Shown here piece after piece: positions 50,770 through 62,159 of a stretch of DNA of 64,000 bases (positions are counted from its first letter, which is position 1; each line of letters opens with the position of its first letter). The translations under genes and the position numbers were made by a program. The notes below the pieces were generated by a model. The model was not told the DNA's origin and made no database searches. It was given only the letters and a program-made list of their open reading frames with translations. Where the stretch lies: positions 186,001-250,000 of the forward strand of contig JAQGBZ010000053.1 in the NCBI GenBank assembly GCA_034687125.1, given 5' to 3'. The stretch is from Neelides folsomi. Taxonomy: Eukaryota; Arthropoda; Collembola; Neelipleona; Neelidae.

Positions 50770-53700
50770 TCATGATTTATTTTTATTTGATTTAATCTTT
50801 TTTATTTTCTTTTTACTCTTTTCTTTCTCTTCTTTCTTACTCGAGCTACTTGCCAAATTGCTTAGTTTTGAATATGCCGAGGTCATCCGACTTGACATTT
50901 GCCGGGTCGTGGTCCGTTGTAACATGATAGTGTTCACAATCGGCGTGCTTAAATTGAGTTTACTTGGAGTTCGGCTCGCATTTAAACTTGGATTCTTGCT
51001 CGGATTTTTACTCGTTGACTCACTCGGGTTCGCACTGCCTGATGGATTGCTCCCACAATATTTTACAGTTTTCTTCGCCAAAGAAGAGCAAGTTGGAGCT
51101 GTCAGGCGTTCAACAATGGCTTTCTTTGTCATTCTCCTCTTGCCATTAATTGCATTCGGAATGAACTTGGTGGTGGCAGTGATCGCATAAGCCTCGGAAT
51201 TGGGAAGAAGTTTGCATTTTAAAGCATAGTTTTTGGATAGATAAGCTCCAAGCTCCCGCTCGGTAACTTTTCCATTTGTTAAGGACGAGATTGAAGCTCG
51301 TTTGGGAAGCACTGCAGTATTTGCACGCTTTTTAACCAATTTAGGCTCTGTGCCTGTAGCGTCAGTTTTCACTTGTGTCCTTAAAAGAGTTGTTGCTTTT
51401 TCCTAATTAAATTTAAATAATTATTAAATTTGATGGAATTAAATTTGATTATAAATTTAAACTGTGTGGAAGAGCGGTTTAACTACAATTATTGTGTAAT
51501 AATCTAGAATTATTATATTTTAATTAAAATTACATATCGACGTATGAGAGCTATGAAACATCCACTTGACGCTGTGTTTTGTGTCATCTCTAAAAACGGT
51601 CCCCGAAAATTCTCTTTAGGGTATGTTGGGAAAACTTGATTGAGATCGACGACTTCGTATGAAATGTCTCGAAATAATCTGGCTTGTGAAGTGTTGTCCT
51701 AAAAATCCATTGTTTAATTATAAGACATTAAAATTAATGATTGCATTTATGTTTGTATAGTTAGACTTTGTCCTTGCAGAGAGTATTGATACTTTTTAGG
51801 TTACTTTCTATTACTTGAATCATATCAGCAAGAAGACGAGCTTTTTGATTGTCAACTATTTCATTGGCTTCTTTTAAGCAAGTTGTCACGACCGAAATGT
51901 TTTCAAACTTTAATAGAGAGCAAGTTGTGTAGAGGATGAGTTTGGCTTGAGGAAATTGAAGAGCATGTTTGAGATATTTGATTTGACTCGCCTGGAATCT
52001 TAAAGATTCATCTTGTGCAATGTTGCTGTCAAGTTTCACTAGTTTTCCAAGATGAACTAAAATGTCCTCGTCTAAAAGTTAGTACAAGGAATTTCATTTA
52101 TGAATACTAATGTTTTTTATGTATTAAGTTCAATGTTTAATATAAGTATATGTATATATAGAGTATATTTATATAAGTGTGTCTTACAAGGTGCGCCATA
52201 GGTATCTTTCTTTTTTACTTTTAGACAATCATATAAAAAAGAAAGATACTTATGGCGTATTCTGTATATATTAATTCAATATTAATGTGTTGTTTACCTC
52301 CGCCTTCAGTACAAATGTAAGATACGGGGTCTTTCAGAGCAGACCCAGAAGAAGGAGGATTTACAAGGATAGCACAAGCGTTTTTAATTCTCGCATCTTT
52401 AGGACTCAGGTCAGCGAAACTTTCAGTGTAGATTTTCACATTTTGCATTGATACAACTTTTTTAAAGAAATGAGTTATTTCGTCTTTCCTATCAAAATTT
52501 TTTAATTATCACAAATTATAAATTGAAACAGTGAAACACCGATTATAGTTCATTAATGGCTAGTCTGAATAATTGTTGAACCTTTGAGGTGGAACTCCAA
52601 ATGCAAGGACATTTAACGTTGGTCTCGCTACGAATTTACTTGATATTAAAGCTGTAAGATCATCTTTTGTTGGTGGAGCACTTCCATTCCGACAAAGCCA
52701 TTTTGGAACGGCTTCTTGCAATAACGAGGCTAAATGTGCAATCGATCTTCCGCTTCCTTTTTATTTAAACATAAAAATAAGAAAACTTTAAAACTTTACA
52801 TATAAAGATATGATGGTGTGAGTCTGTGAGTAGTTAAATAATTTTTATGGTTATCAACTTGGTTTAATTAGCACGATATATAAACACGGTAAAATTAGTT
52901 TAATCGAACCTGCATTAGTAACTATTACACAATCAGGCTTTGTGTGATATTTTCCAGGATCTAGGACTTTTTCGTACCATTCTTCCCTTACATCAGGAGA
53001 GGAAAGATCAGGATTTAATTCGGGGAGTTGAATCAAACTCTTGGAAAGTTGTAAGACTTCAATGTTACCAGACGAAATTGTTAAATATCTCCTATCTCTG
53101 TTCACAGTCTCTATGAAGAAAATGGCCTTCACTAATGCGTAAACTTGAATGCAAGCAGATTTATCCTATAGAATCCAAAATTAAATAAAGTTTAATTTTT
53201 TTGCAATTAACATTTAGTTGAATTCTTACTTGTACAACTAAAAAACCATCATTGACTAATTGACTATCCATAACTGCCTCTTTCTTCTTTGAGTGGAAAC
53301 GAATCAAATCAAAGTGATTCTCATCAGGATGGAATGAATTCTCTTGAATGAGGACGTCATCTTCGAAATCAGTTTGGACAAAGCCAATTCTATTCAAAAT
53401 ATTGTGAACTTCTTTGGCCCGAATCTTCTTCAAGTTAATCCAAGCGTAGAGCGGATTTTGATCAATATTGTGAGTTTGTCGAAGCTGAGTTGGCAAAAGA
53501 TGTTCGATTGAACTTGCTTTATGTTTAATTCGCAATCTGGCCATTTGACCCATTATCTTAGTTCTGCATCCAAGGAGGTGCTTTTGGATAGTTGCGTATT
53601 TGTCATTTAATGTCGGATCTTTCGGATGAGTCCGGAAATCTCGGATGAGCAAATCATACATCACAACAAGGATTTCTTCTAGTTCTAACAATTGGAGCTG

Positions 53701-54565
53701 AAATTAATTGATTTTATTATTTAATTAAAACTTCATTTGCTTAACTTTCTTAGCACAACTAAAAATTATAATTTATAAACATTTTAACCTCTGTATTCTT
53801 TTCAAAAAATTTACTCGACACAAGTGCATTATTCAGGAAGTTTCCGTCTAAAACATAATAAATCGATACATTACATTTTACCTAAAAAAAGTTTTAAAAA
53901 AGTTTTAAAAACGATCAACTTTTACATCTTAAAATGGCAACGGCGAGGTCATAAGTCGTAACTCTTTCAATGTCATTTAGAAAATACGGTCGTTTAAGTT
54001 TCAGATTTGGCCCATTAATTGCTTTAATGATTTGACACGCTTTGGCAAAATGGGTTGAATTGAAGTTAGATTTAACAACAGCTTCCGGAATATATTTGAT
54101 CATATCAAATAAATCCACTCCTTCGTCAGGGTCTGTCTCAGATTCGAGACCCAGATCTTTCCTAAACGATTGATGAGTCTTTTGAATGATAAGTTGCTGT
54201 TGGGCTGCTTTGGCTTGGATTTCCTCCTTGGCTTTCTTTTTGAGTTCTCTCTTCTTCGAAGCACGACACAACCCAGAAGCCGATTTCTTGGCCATGAGTG
54301 ATTTCTCATGACCATCTTCTTTATCATCCGAATCAGTATAATCATCACTCTTCAATTCCTCGATCATCTTTAATAATTAATTAAAATTTATTATTATTGA
54401 CAAATTATTACATTTACTTAATCTCATTCAATTCAATCGTTAAATTAACGTGTAGACTGACGACGAATAAGAAATTAATGAACTATTTAGTTAAATTGAT
54501 TAAATTTGATGCTGTTATATACATAAATAAAAAATACATACCTCTGCGAGATTTATTTTGCCCAT
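50770..54565 (-). CDS. NSUN7: NSUN7-like putative RNA m5C methyltransferase
   Basis: NOL1/NOP2/Sun family; SAM-dependent cytosine-5 methyltransferase fold. Exons (high to low): 54565-54542, 54367-53920, 53847-53789, 53697-53230, 53165-52910, 52756-52582, 52488-52298, 52071-51767, 51698-51534 and 51402-50770; 907 aa. The start exon encodes MGKINLAE and joins in phase; ATG at 54367 is an alternative. An acidic/basic N-terminus is followed by helical regions. The Rossmann core has SAM motif I-like VTNAGSGRS, a motif IV region ILVNPPSSGSALKDPV and motif VI LILYTTCSLLKFENI. The catalytic motif VI cysteine (TTCS) is kept, but the motif IV PC cysteine is replaced (NPPSSG). The last about 150 residues are Ser/Asn/Pro repeats (NPSKNPSLNASRTPS) with a lysine-rich end. 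Assignment to NSUN7 rather than another NSUN rests on the long N-terminus and the divergent motif IV. Confidence 0.82.
52194..52257. repeat. 64-bp imperfect palindrome in an NSUN7-like intron
   Basis: Two 24-nt arms (52194-52217 and 52234-52257) pair with one mismatch around a 16-nt loop, starting CGCCATA and ending TATGGCG. It may be a very small inverted-repeat element. It lies in the intron 52072-52297. Confidence 0.8.
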
Positions 54566-54912
54566 CTACAACTGGCAATTTTTTTTAGCTTAAACACTAT
54601 ATAATTTACTTTATGTGCGTTTCTTGCAACTTGTATAATTTATATGCAAGTTCCTTTTGAAAATACTTTTATATGGAAAGGATGAAGTTAGCAAATATCA
54701 CTAGCGCTACAAAATAGTGAAGTGAAAATTGATGAATTGCTCTTAAAGTTAATAGACAACTTTCAGAGCAATTAAGCATTAAATCATTTAGGAATTTTAT
54801 CTAATTTATTTATTTAAATGCTTCCAACAACTTTCTGTATACATACTACAATACTTTTATTTATTATTTATAAAATGCCACTTTTACTTCTTATAGTGTT
54901 ATAAGTTTAAAT
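54566..54912. other. Intergenic spacer
   Basis: 347 bp between the NSUN7-like start and the stop of the calreticulin-like gene on the same strand. It should hold the NSUN7-like promoter and the neighbour's 3' UTR. Confidence 0.5.
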
Positions 54913-56663
54913 TTATTTTTCCAAATCTCGCCTACTGATTGAAGCATTTCTAGCTTGATCCGCGTAATTTGAATCTGATGTTACAAGAATCCGACGAAAC
55001 TCCGTGGGTTCATTTTCAAATTGAACAAAATAAAGACCAATTCGACAAATTGACGCATAGCCTTTGAACTCCTTTTTTAATTCATATTCATGAACAAGAA
55101 TCCCATCCAAAAGCATTTCATATCTGCTCTTTTCCCCATCCAGAATGAGCGTAAAAGTGAGGATTTTTTCTTCTGACCCGGCACTTTGTGAGATTTTGTC
55201 CTTGTACCAATTCTCCCTTGCTTCCTGATTCCCCGAAAAGAAAACTAAAACATTCTGGGTCTCACAGTTGTGTAATCCAATAGAGAGCAAATAAGGCGTA
55301 TTCCAAGGCAGAGGTTGCTCAGGGGGAATTAAACAGTCGAATAGACGAAGGAACCCGGCGTCACAAGACATATGAAGACCGGACCTTAAGGGCATTTGAA
55401 CCCCGAATTGAATAATGAGTCTTTTCTCAATAGAGGTGAATTCGGGGAATTGGGCCGAAAGACCATATTGACCTCGACCCGAAGTTTGTATGCTTTCATT
55501 CCGCCATTCAAAGTCTTTGTTGGGAATTTCGCCCATTTCACTGCTAAAGAACTTGGTCCAATTTGATGACCAATCTGGAGAGGAAAAAGCCTCTTCGAAA
55601 TAAACCCTTGGGAGTTCGACTTCTTCGATGACGCTTATTGATGAATTATTTCCTTCCATTGTTGAATTTTCCTCTAACTTGGGTTTAACTTCAATTTCCG
55701 TCTCGATAATTTCCTTCTAAATAAAATTAAGTAGTTGTTTATATTAATAAGAAACATTGTGATCCATTCAGTATTTAATTTTATATAAAATTATGGTATG
55801 TTGCAATATATACACATATAATACATTAACTCTTTTCCTGTTCACAACTTACTTTGTCAAATCGCTTATTTAAAATTTCAATTTTATTCTCTAATTCTTT
55901 AGTTTTGATTACAAGTTGATCAATTTGTGTTCCACAAACTTCTATTGATCTTTCCAACTCCTCAACCTAAAAATATACAAATATTTATTATTAAAGTTAC
56001 ACCATTTTCACATCAAATTTTCTCTTATAGAGCAATTAAGCATTTGACAACTCTTTTATAATTATTATGATGTTACGAATGATCCTATATAACAATGTAT
56101 GCAATGTATCAATTATACCTTTTCGATAACTGGTGAGAGCGTTTTTCGAAAGTAGTCAATCGCGACGTCATTTGACATCCTGAGAGATTGAAAGAGATCA
56201 ATGAGTCGCTTCACTTGTTCCTCGTTGCTTCTCTCTTCTGATTCCTTGTCTGTCAATGGTTCACTTATGATTACATTTTCTTCTTCATTCCTGTTGATTG
56301 ATCAATTAAAATTTTATCATACAAATTCTTGTCATGCAAAAATAAGGCTTATAAGTAGCTTATATCTGGGGGTAATCTCACCACATTATTGCACATTGCA
56401 TATTGCAAATCGAAATAAGTTTTCCCAATTTTACATTTCAATTTTTTATTATAACCATTTCAATGTCAAATTTTTAATTGCTTAGGTAATTAATTAATTG
56501 GGCGAACTTAAAACACTAAAATTCCATTTGAAATGTGTAATATGCAATGTGCAATAATGTGGTGAGATTACCCCCTGTTATACTTTGAGTCTGTTAAGAT
56601 CGACCCGGTTGAAAGTTTAATATGGATCAAACACAAAGAAAACAAGATCCAGATGAATTTCAT
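54913..56663 (-). CDS. Calreticulin-like secretory-pathway protein lacking the P-domain
   Basis: Exons 56663-56584, 56290-56119, 55966-55853 and 55716-54913 give 389 aa. A signal peptide starts the protein (MKFIWILFSLCLIHIKLSTG). An acidic helical or coiled-coil section follows (exons 2 and 3: EQVKRLIDLFQSLR, VIKTKELENKIEILNKRFDK). The last exon aligns with the calreticulin globular domain: VYFEEAFSSPDWSSNWTKF, IQTSGRGQYGLSAQF, RLIIQFGVQM, SCDAGFLRLFDC, LHNCET for the second cysteine of the conserved disulfide, and LTFTLILDGEKSRYEMLLDG. The sequence then passes directly to IGLYFVQFENEPTEFRRILV, the C-terminal strand that in calreticulin lies after the proline-rich P-domain. The P-domain and the acidic calcium-binding tail are absent. 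The end SISRRDLEK is not a KDEL signal. Family link is by motif order, not a search. Lectin and calcium functions are unproven. Confidence 0.78.
56368..56575. mobile_element. MITE-like element in intron 1 of the calreticulin-like gene
   Basis: Perfect 37-bp terminal inverted repeats (56368-56404 and 56539-56575), starting GGGGGTAATCTCACC, bound a 208-bp unit. It lies in the 293-bp intron 56291-56583, and its end is only 8 nt from the 5' splice site at 56583. Confidence 0.9.
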
Positions 56664-57505
56664 TACTGAAAATTTAATGAATTGTAAGATTTTAACAATT
56701 TAGATTGAACTTAAAGGATGATTCAAAAATTGAAGAAGCTCCGTGTTACAATTTCACATTGGATTGATATAGAATTTCGTCTCGCCAATGTAAGCGCTCA
56801 ATTGAATGAAATTAACTTGAAGGTTATGCTTAAGAGAAAGAAGTCGTAAATGCATAAAGCTACAACGGTTACATATTGTCCTAATCATTCAGTCACTATT
56901 AGATAAAGACAATTGGCCATTGATATTTTCATCTTATTATAACATCAAGTATCATTCATATACCTACATGCACTCATGTAATATGAATATTTGGGTATAT
57001 CCTTCATCCCAATATTTTTACTTTTAACATTTACATATATTTATCATTGTAGTCTTTTTGAAACTAACATTTACTCCAGTGCAGTACTGTTAACTCTCCA
57101 CTGCATTGTAATCGTTTTGGATTGTTTATGTTTACTGGAAGAGTTATTACTGCTTTAATGCACAACCATGAAATATTGGATATAAAAATTCTCTTATACT
57201 AGAATCGAAAATTTCGCAAGTTTGCACATTATAAACCAATATAAATACATGGCTTGTAAATATTGTATAAATGTTTCTTAGTATAAATGTATTGAATCAA
57301 CCGCATGAGAATTATCAAAAATTCACCAACAATTTCAAGTTTTCCTTTGCTTCTAAGAATCCCCATTTTATTTTTTGTTTAAGAGGTCATTCCAATGACA
57401 TTTGTGATTATGCAACAACTAAATGAAAAATTCAATGATATATCGTCTTTATAAGAATTAACCCTTTCTTTGTATGGCTGAGTTAAAAATGAATATTTTG
57501 TGTAC
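56664..57505. other. Upstream region of the calreticulin-like gene
   Basis: 842 bp, AT-rich, containing the promoter by position. No specific signal recognised. Confidence 0.45.
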
Positions 57506-58186
57506 GTACACTCGCTTTCACAGCCATAGCCCATGTTTAATTTTTCCAATAATTAAGTCCATTCCTGTCTTACAAAGTTGAGATTTACATTATATATGTA
57601 TTTTTATCTCCTAAGATCATTTTTGTTATCCATTATTTGAATTTTGAGTTGCACGTCTCTACAAATGCACCATAACACTTTTTGCTCATAATACAGTCGT
57701 TCAAAACCATACAATACCTTTGTCTTTTACTACCACCAATACGAATTTGAAGATGAAACTTTTTGAAATGTGTTCAATATGGATCATTTCAACTATAAAA
57801 ATCAAATTTCAATATAAAATTCGTTCAAATCGTAGAATGGCGTAAGGGTCAATAATGAGTAATGATGGAAAATCCCCAATTGACTCATTGAGGTCTTTTG
57901 ATCACTAGAATTGCCAATTTATCAAAGTTATGTATTAATTTTGCAAATTCATTACAATTTGAATAAATTATAATGGAAAAGTAGGAAAAATAGGTTTAAC
58001 GGAGTTAATATGAACATATACGAGCATTTGTAGAGACGTGCAACTCAAATTTCAAATAATGGATAACAAAAATGATCTTAGGAGATAAAAATACATATAT
58101 AATGTAAATCTCAACTTTGTAAGACAGGAAGGGACTTAATTATTGAAAAAATTAAACATTGGCTATGGCTGTGAAAGCAAGTGTAC
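57506..58186. mobile_element. Foldback-type element with 163-bp inverted repeats
   Basis: The arms at 57506-57668 and 58024-58186 are about 163 bp each and nearly identical when one is reverse-complemented. They start GTACACT and share CTTTCACAGCCATAGCC and GAGTTGCACGTCTCTACAAA. The 355-bp middle is AT-rich and non-coding. Total 681 bp. No clear target duplication was found. This is a non-autonomous DNA transposon. Confidence 0.93.
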
Positions 58187-59145
58187 ATTTTATAAAGGCG
58201 AATCTAATAATTTCAACCACTTCCTCGTGTAAATATGTTTAGCTTTTATAATTTAATAAGCATAGAATGCTAATGCGGTATTCGATTTTAAAATAATGTG
58301 CTTGATTAGGATTCAATATGTACTTATAATAACAATGTAATGTATTTTATAAAGAGTTGTATACATATATATATGGCATACATATTAATAAATATTTAAA
58401 TATTTAGATGTAGATATATAGATTATATGAATGTAAATATTATGACTTAATGCATTTGTCATAATATATGAAAACATTAACAAACGTTTACAGAAAACTC
58501 GTATTATTAATTGAATATTTCCTTGATAAGGTTTGATTTAGAGGCTCGTTTAAACACTTTCATTAACTAACTCCATTAATAAAGTTTTAGAGGAGCTTAA
58601 GAAGAGGGCCATTCATTTTGAGGCCGAGGATCTAAATTTACAATATATTTGGAACACAATTTACTGCGTATGTAATATTTATTTAGGGATTTAGTCAATT
58701 TACAACGTAAAACATTAAAAGTGGGTATGGTTAAAGGCCAAGTAAACGACTATTTCGATTTAAAACGTTTTATAATATTAAGACCAATTTCAAAGTCAAA
58801 CATGGCATTTTGTAAAACTAAAATGAAGCCCTTACAAATTAATTTTAAAAATTGTTAAATTAGCAGAAAAATTAGATCTTTTATTTGGCATTTTCAAAAT
58901 GAAATTGCAATTGGCTTAGAATTGAAATATAGAGTAAACGAAATTCTTTTAGAAAAAACCGCAAATTCTATAAAAAGTTTTATATAAGGTGTGGTTTCTG
59001 CATAGTGTATAAAGCTTACTGTAGTTTATACTGAATCTAAACGTGTCAAAGGTTAGCAACATCTCAATATACAATTTTAACTATGACGGTGATTCGATTA
59101 ATGCATTTTAATTATGGCAATTTTAAATTTTAGAATAAGGAGACA
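58187..59145. other. Upstream region of the RING gene
   Basis: 0.96 kb of AT-rich sequence. No exon or repeat recognised. Confidence 0.45.
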
Positions 59146-59622
59146 ATGTCTGGTGTGGCTATGAAAATGAAAATGCCAAAGGTACTTGAGGATTTCGGCT
59201 GTAAGATCTGCTACGAAGAAGTTTTAACTTTCCCAATTAAAGTCTGCATTAATTCGCATTACATCTGCGGGGAGTGTTTGACCCGGCTAAAGACTTGCCC
59301 TTATTGCCGCGAGGACTCTGGGACGATGAGGAATATCTTGGCCGAGGAATTGATCGCCACAATTATAAAATTGGAAATGCCCAGTGCTCCAGATAAAAGA
59401 CTCTTGGGCGAGGACGAGACGGACAGGAAGCGATGCAAAGGAAATGGACAACGAAGAAAATCTTACTGGTTCCAAACAATTTTTATTATCTCATATTATG
59501 CATTATATTTAATAATATTGCATTCAAAAGATGGTGAGAATTATTATTTTTATAATATTACCACTCGCACTCGTATAAATTCATTTAATTTTTCTCCTAT
59601 TATGAAATACAATTGGTGTTAA
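59146..59622 (+). CDS. RING-finger protein, possibly partial
   Basis: ATG at 59146 opens a 158-aa frame. A C3HC4 RING occupies residues 19-54: CKIC, C34, H38, C41, C44, then CPYC, so a ubiquitin-ligase fold is likely. The spacing and the block VCINSHYIC resemble OBI1/RNF219 (the ORC ubiquitin ligase), in which a helical region follows the RING. Here a basic stretch follows (DRKRCKGNGQRRK). The end of the frame turns hydrophobic and Tyr/Asn-rich and looks like intron. A good donor (GATG then GTGAGA at 59534) suggests the true gene splices there or earlier. No downstream exon could be confirmed. If the frame is real to its stop, YWFQTIFIISYYALYLIIL would be a tail anchor. Confidence 0.65.
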   Translation: MSGVAMKMKMPKVLEDFGCKICYEEVLTFPIKVCINSHYICGECLTRLKTCPYCREDSGTMRNILAEELIATIIKLEMPSAPDKRLLGEDETDRKRCKGNGQRRKSYWFQTIFIISYYALYLIILHSKDGENYYFYNITTRTRINSFNFSPIMKYNWC

Positions 59623-61436
59623 ATTAAAAATGTACCTTATTTATAAAATTTATATTTTATGGATTTATTAAGTGGATATCAAGGTGAATAGTTCAATAGT
59701 TTTTCTAAATTATAAAATTAGGGAAATATCAATGTATACAAAACATGTTAATTAAAAGTTACCAATTAAAATGATTTGCTCATGATTTCATTATGATTTA
59801 TTAGGGAAAAAATGAAGCCTGCCAAACGAAGGCTCCGTCGAATGTCAAGTTCCTTCTTTAATGGGATTTTGCTATTTTTGGTCTTCTTGTCTGACACGCC
59901 GTTCTGAAAGTCTCGACAACCACTCTCACATTCAGTCAGATGCATTAAATTAATTATATTTTATAAATTATTTCACGTGATCACGTTCGTGTAATTAACT
60001 ATACATGTTGGTAGTTAAGATCTGCCAATATATGTGATTTGCATTTGCTTAGAATATCAATTTTTAAATGAATTTTACTCACTACTGATATTATCCAATT
60101 AATTGTCTTTCACAATAAATTAACCTTATGAATAATGTAATTATATAAATATCTCGACCTGCTTGAAATGGATTTTAAAGTATTTATTAGTAATAATATT
60201 TCAATATATTTTATCAAATCAGTATTATTTCAGTAATTATTAAATGTATTATTAATTTTAATTTCATTTTCGATAATAATGAAATCGCAATCTTTTGTAT
60301 TGATTTTTATAAATACTTTATGTATTTTCTTCCAGTTATACCTTCTAATCCGTGTAAACTTATTTATTGAATAAAGTATCTGATATTACAATGTCAATTC
60401 TAGTTCAACAATTCCACCCCTCATTTCACTAGCTTTAAAATTAAATTTTTATAGTAATTTTTAGCCTAAGAAAGCCATTCATTTTAATTTATTTTTCCTA
60501 ATTACTCAATTACCATTGAAATTCACTAATTTCCTTATGATTATTTATGAACCGTTTCATTATACACTGGTTGGTCTATCCGCATCAGTAAACATGGTAT
60601 ATTTAAAAAATTGCAAATTCTGCTCACAGTTGCTTAATTTGAATTCAAAAGAGATGACATAAGTTCGTAATACACGATTTTTAATAGGACATCAGATAAC
60701 TTTCGCCGACTTCACATTTCCCCAGATCATTGAAATTAGTTTATTTATCAAATTTAGCTCCATTTGAGGACCTAAATACCAAACTATGCAAATAAAACAT
60801 TTCATGATGATCTAAAAAAATCTTGACTTCAACTACTGTTTTATTTAAACTCTGACTAGCAGGCAAATCTTTTATACCTCTGACACAAAGAGAAGGAAAT
60901 AAATGTTGATATAAGATAATAATACAAAATATAAGAGAAAACAATATATACAGATACATTACATACAAACAATATTTATACAAAGCACTCAAACATCCTC
61001 ATTTTACTATGCAATAATTATAATCTTATCATTGCTTCAACATGGATTGAATTAAATGCTTACTTAGCATTCCGATAACAGTATTTACTGAATCGATGAA
61101 CCTGGGAAGCTTGGTGCGTCATATAAAAATGCTTATTGCAGAGCTCAGAGCTAAACCCATAATTGAACTCTGCCCAGTTAGGGGTGAGTTTATATGAATA
61201 GGAATTTAACTAGCTTCATGAGCTTACATTAATGGCCTAACAATAATTGGCATTGTGGCATGTAAAAAGAATTAATGAGGATCCTGGGAAAAGTGAGAGA
61301 GTAATAAAGTATTAATGATAGGCCTAGGATAATGCTGAATGATCATGGAGAATCAAAGCTCTTTTCAAAGCTGGAGTTTCATTTACTGATAATACCACTT
61401 GCACTGATACTCTGTTTTGTGCGAGTAGGTACTCGT
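59623..61436. other. Intergenic region
   Basis: 1.8 kb, AT-rich. A slightly GC-richer patch at 59810-59950 follows a possible acceptor (TTTATTAG at 59804), but its frames close quickly, so no exon is claimed. Confidence 0.4.
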
Positions 61437-61711
61437 ATATGCCAGACCCGGGCGCCGGAACGGAATCGGAACTACCGGAACGGAATTTGGAAAAGTGAAG
61501 GGCCACCGGAATCGGAACGGAACGGAATTCCGATAAGTAAAGGCTACCAGAATCGGAACTTGGAAAAAGAGGTCGATCGGAATCGGAACGGAACGGAATT
61601 TGGAAAAGTGAAGGCCACCGGAATCGGAACGGAATCGGAATTCCGGTTCCGTTCCGTTCCGTTCCGTTTTTCCGGTCTTGATCGGAACCAAAACGCCCGG
61701 GTCTGGTATAT
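61437..61711. mobile_element. GC-rich repeat element with short inverted ends
   Basis: Matching inverted ends (61437-61454 and 61694-61711, one mismatch, core CCAGACCCGGGCG) enclose 240 bp of degenerate tandem repeats of the GGAATCGGAACGGAACGGAATT type, separated by spacers such as TTGGAAAAGTGAAGG. Near the right end the repeats flip orientation (TTCCGTTCCGTTCCG). Composition is strikingly unlike the AT-rich surroundings. It is open on both strands only because the repeat lacks stops. Confidence 0.8.
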
Positions 61712-62159
61712 GCGTATTGATAATGAGAGATTCATCAAAAGTTGAATACACCTCAGCTCTACGTAATGCAAAATGATTTAATTTATATTGAGTGGCCCGA
61801 GTTGGTAGAGGATTTCCCAGTATAAGAAGCATAGTAATAAATAAATATCTGTAGTTGGTTTAAATGCGTCATTTGTGAACTGATCATCGTAGTCGTCATC
61901 TCGTAGGGTGGTAAGGTGGTGGTGAAGAAGGATTTCCCTTCTAGCTCCCATAGGTGAACAAAGAAGTCCATCTCCCACCCCCAGTCCTTTTCAGTAGTTT
62001 AACAAAGAGGCTTCTCTCTCTTGGCCCTTTTTCCTTTCCTTCCTACAAACGCCTTCCATCTTTCTCTTTAAGGGCCTTCTTTTATTAAATTAATAATACT
62101 AGAGCGTTGATTTTACCTTGGATTAAATTCAAGAATCTTTATTAAATTATAATACTACG
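61712..62159. other. Upstream region of the small membrane-protein gene
   Basis: 448 bp holding its promoter by position. Open frames on the minus strand are unsupported. Confidence 0.4.

Noticed and set aside
50858-51190. Hydrophobic plus-strand frame
   Set aside because: Antisense shadow of the last NSUN7-like exon.
61332-61832. Long open frames on both strands with Arg-Asn or Phe-Arg-Ser repeats
   Set aside because: They come from translating the GGAACGGAA tandem repeat, which lacks stops; no real protein features.
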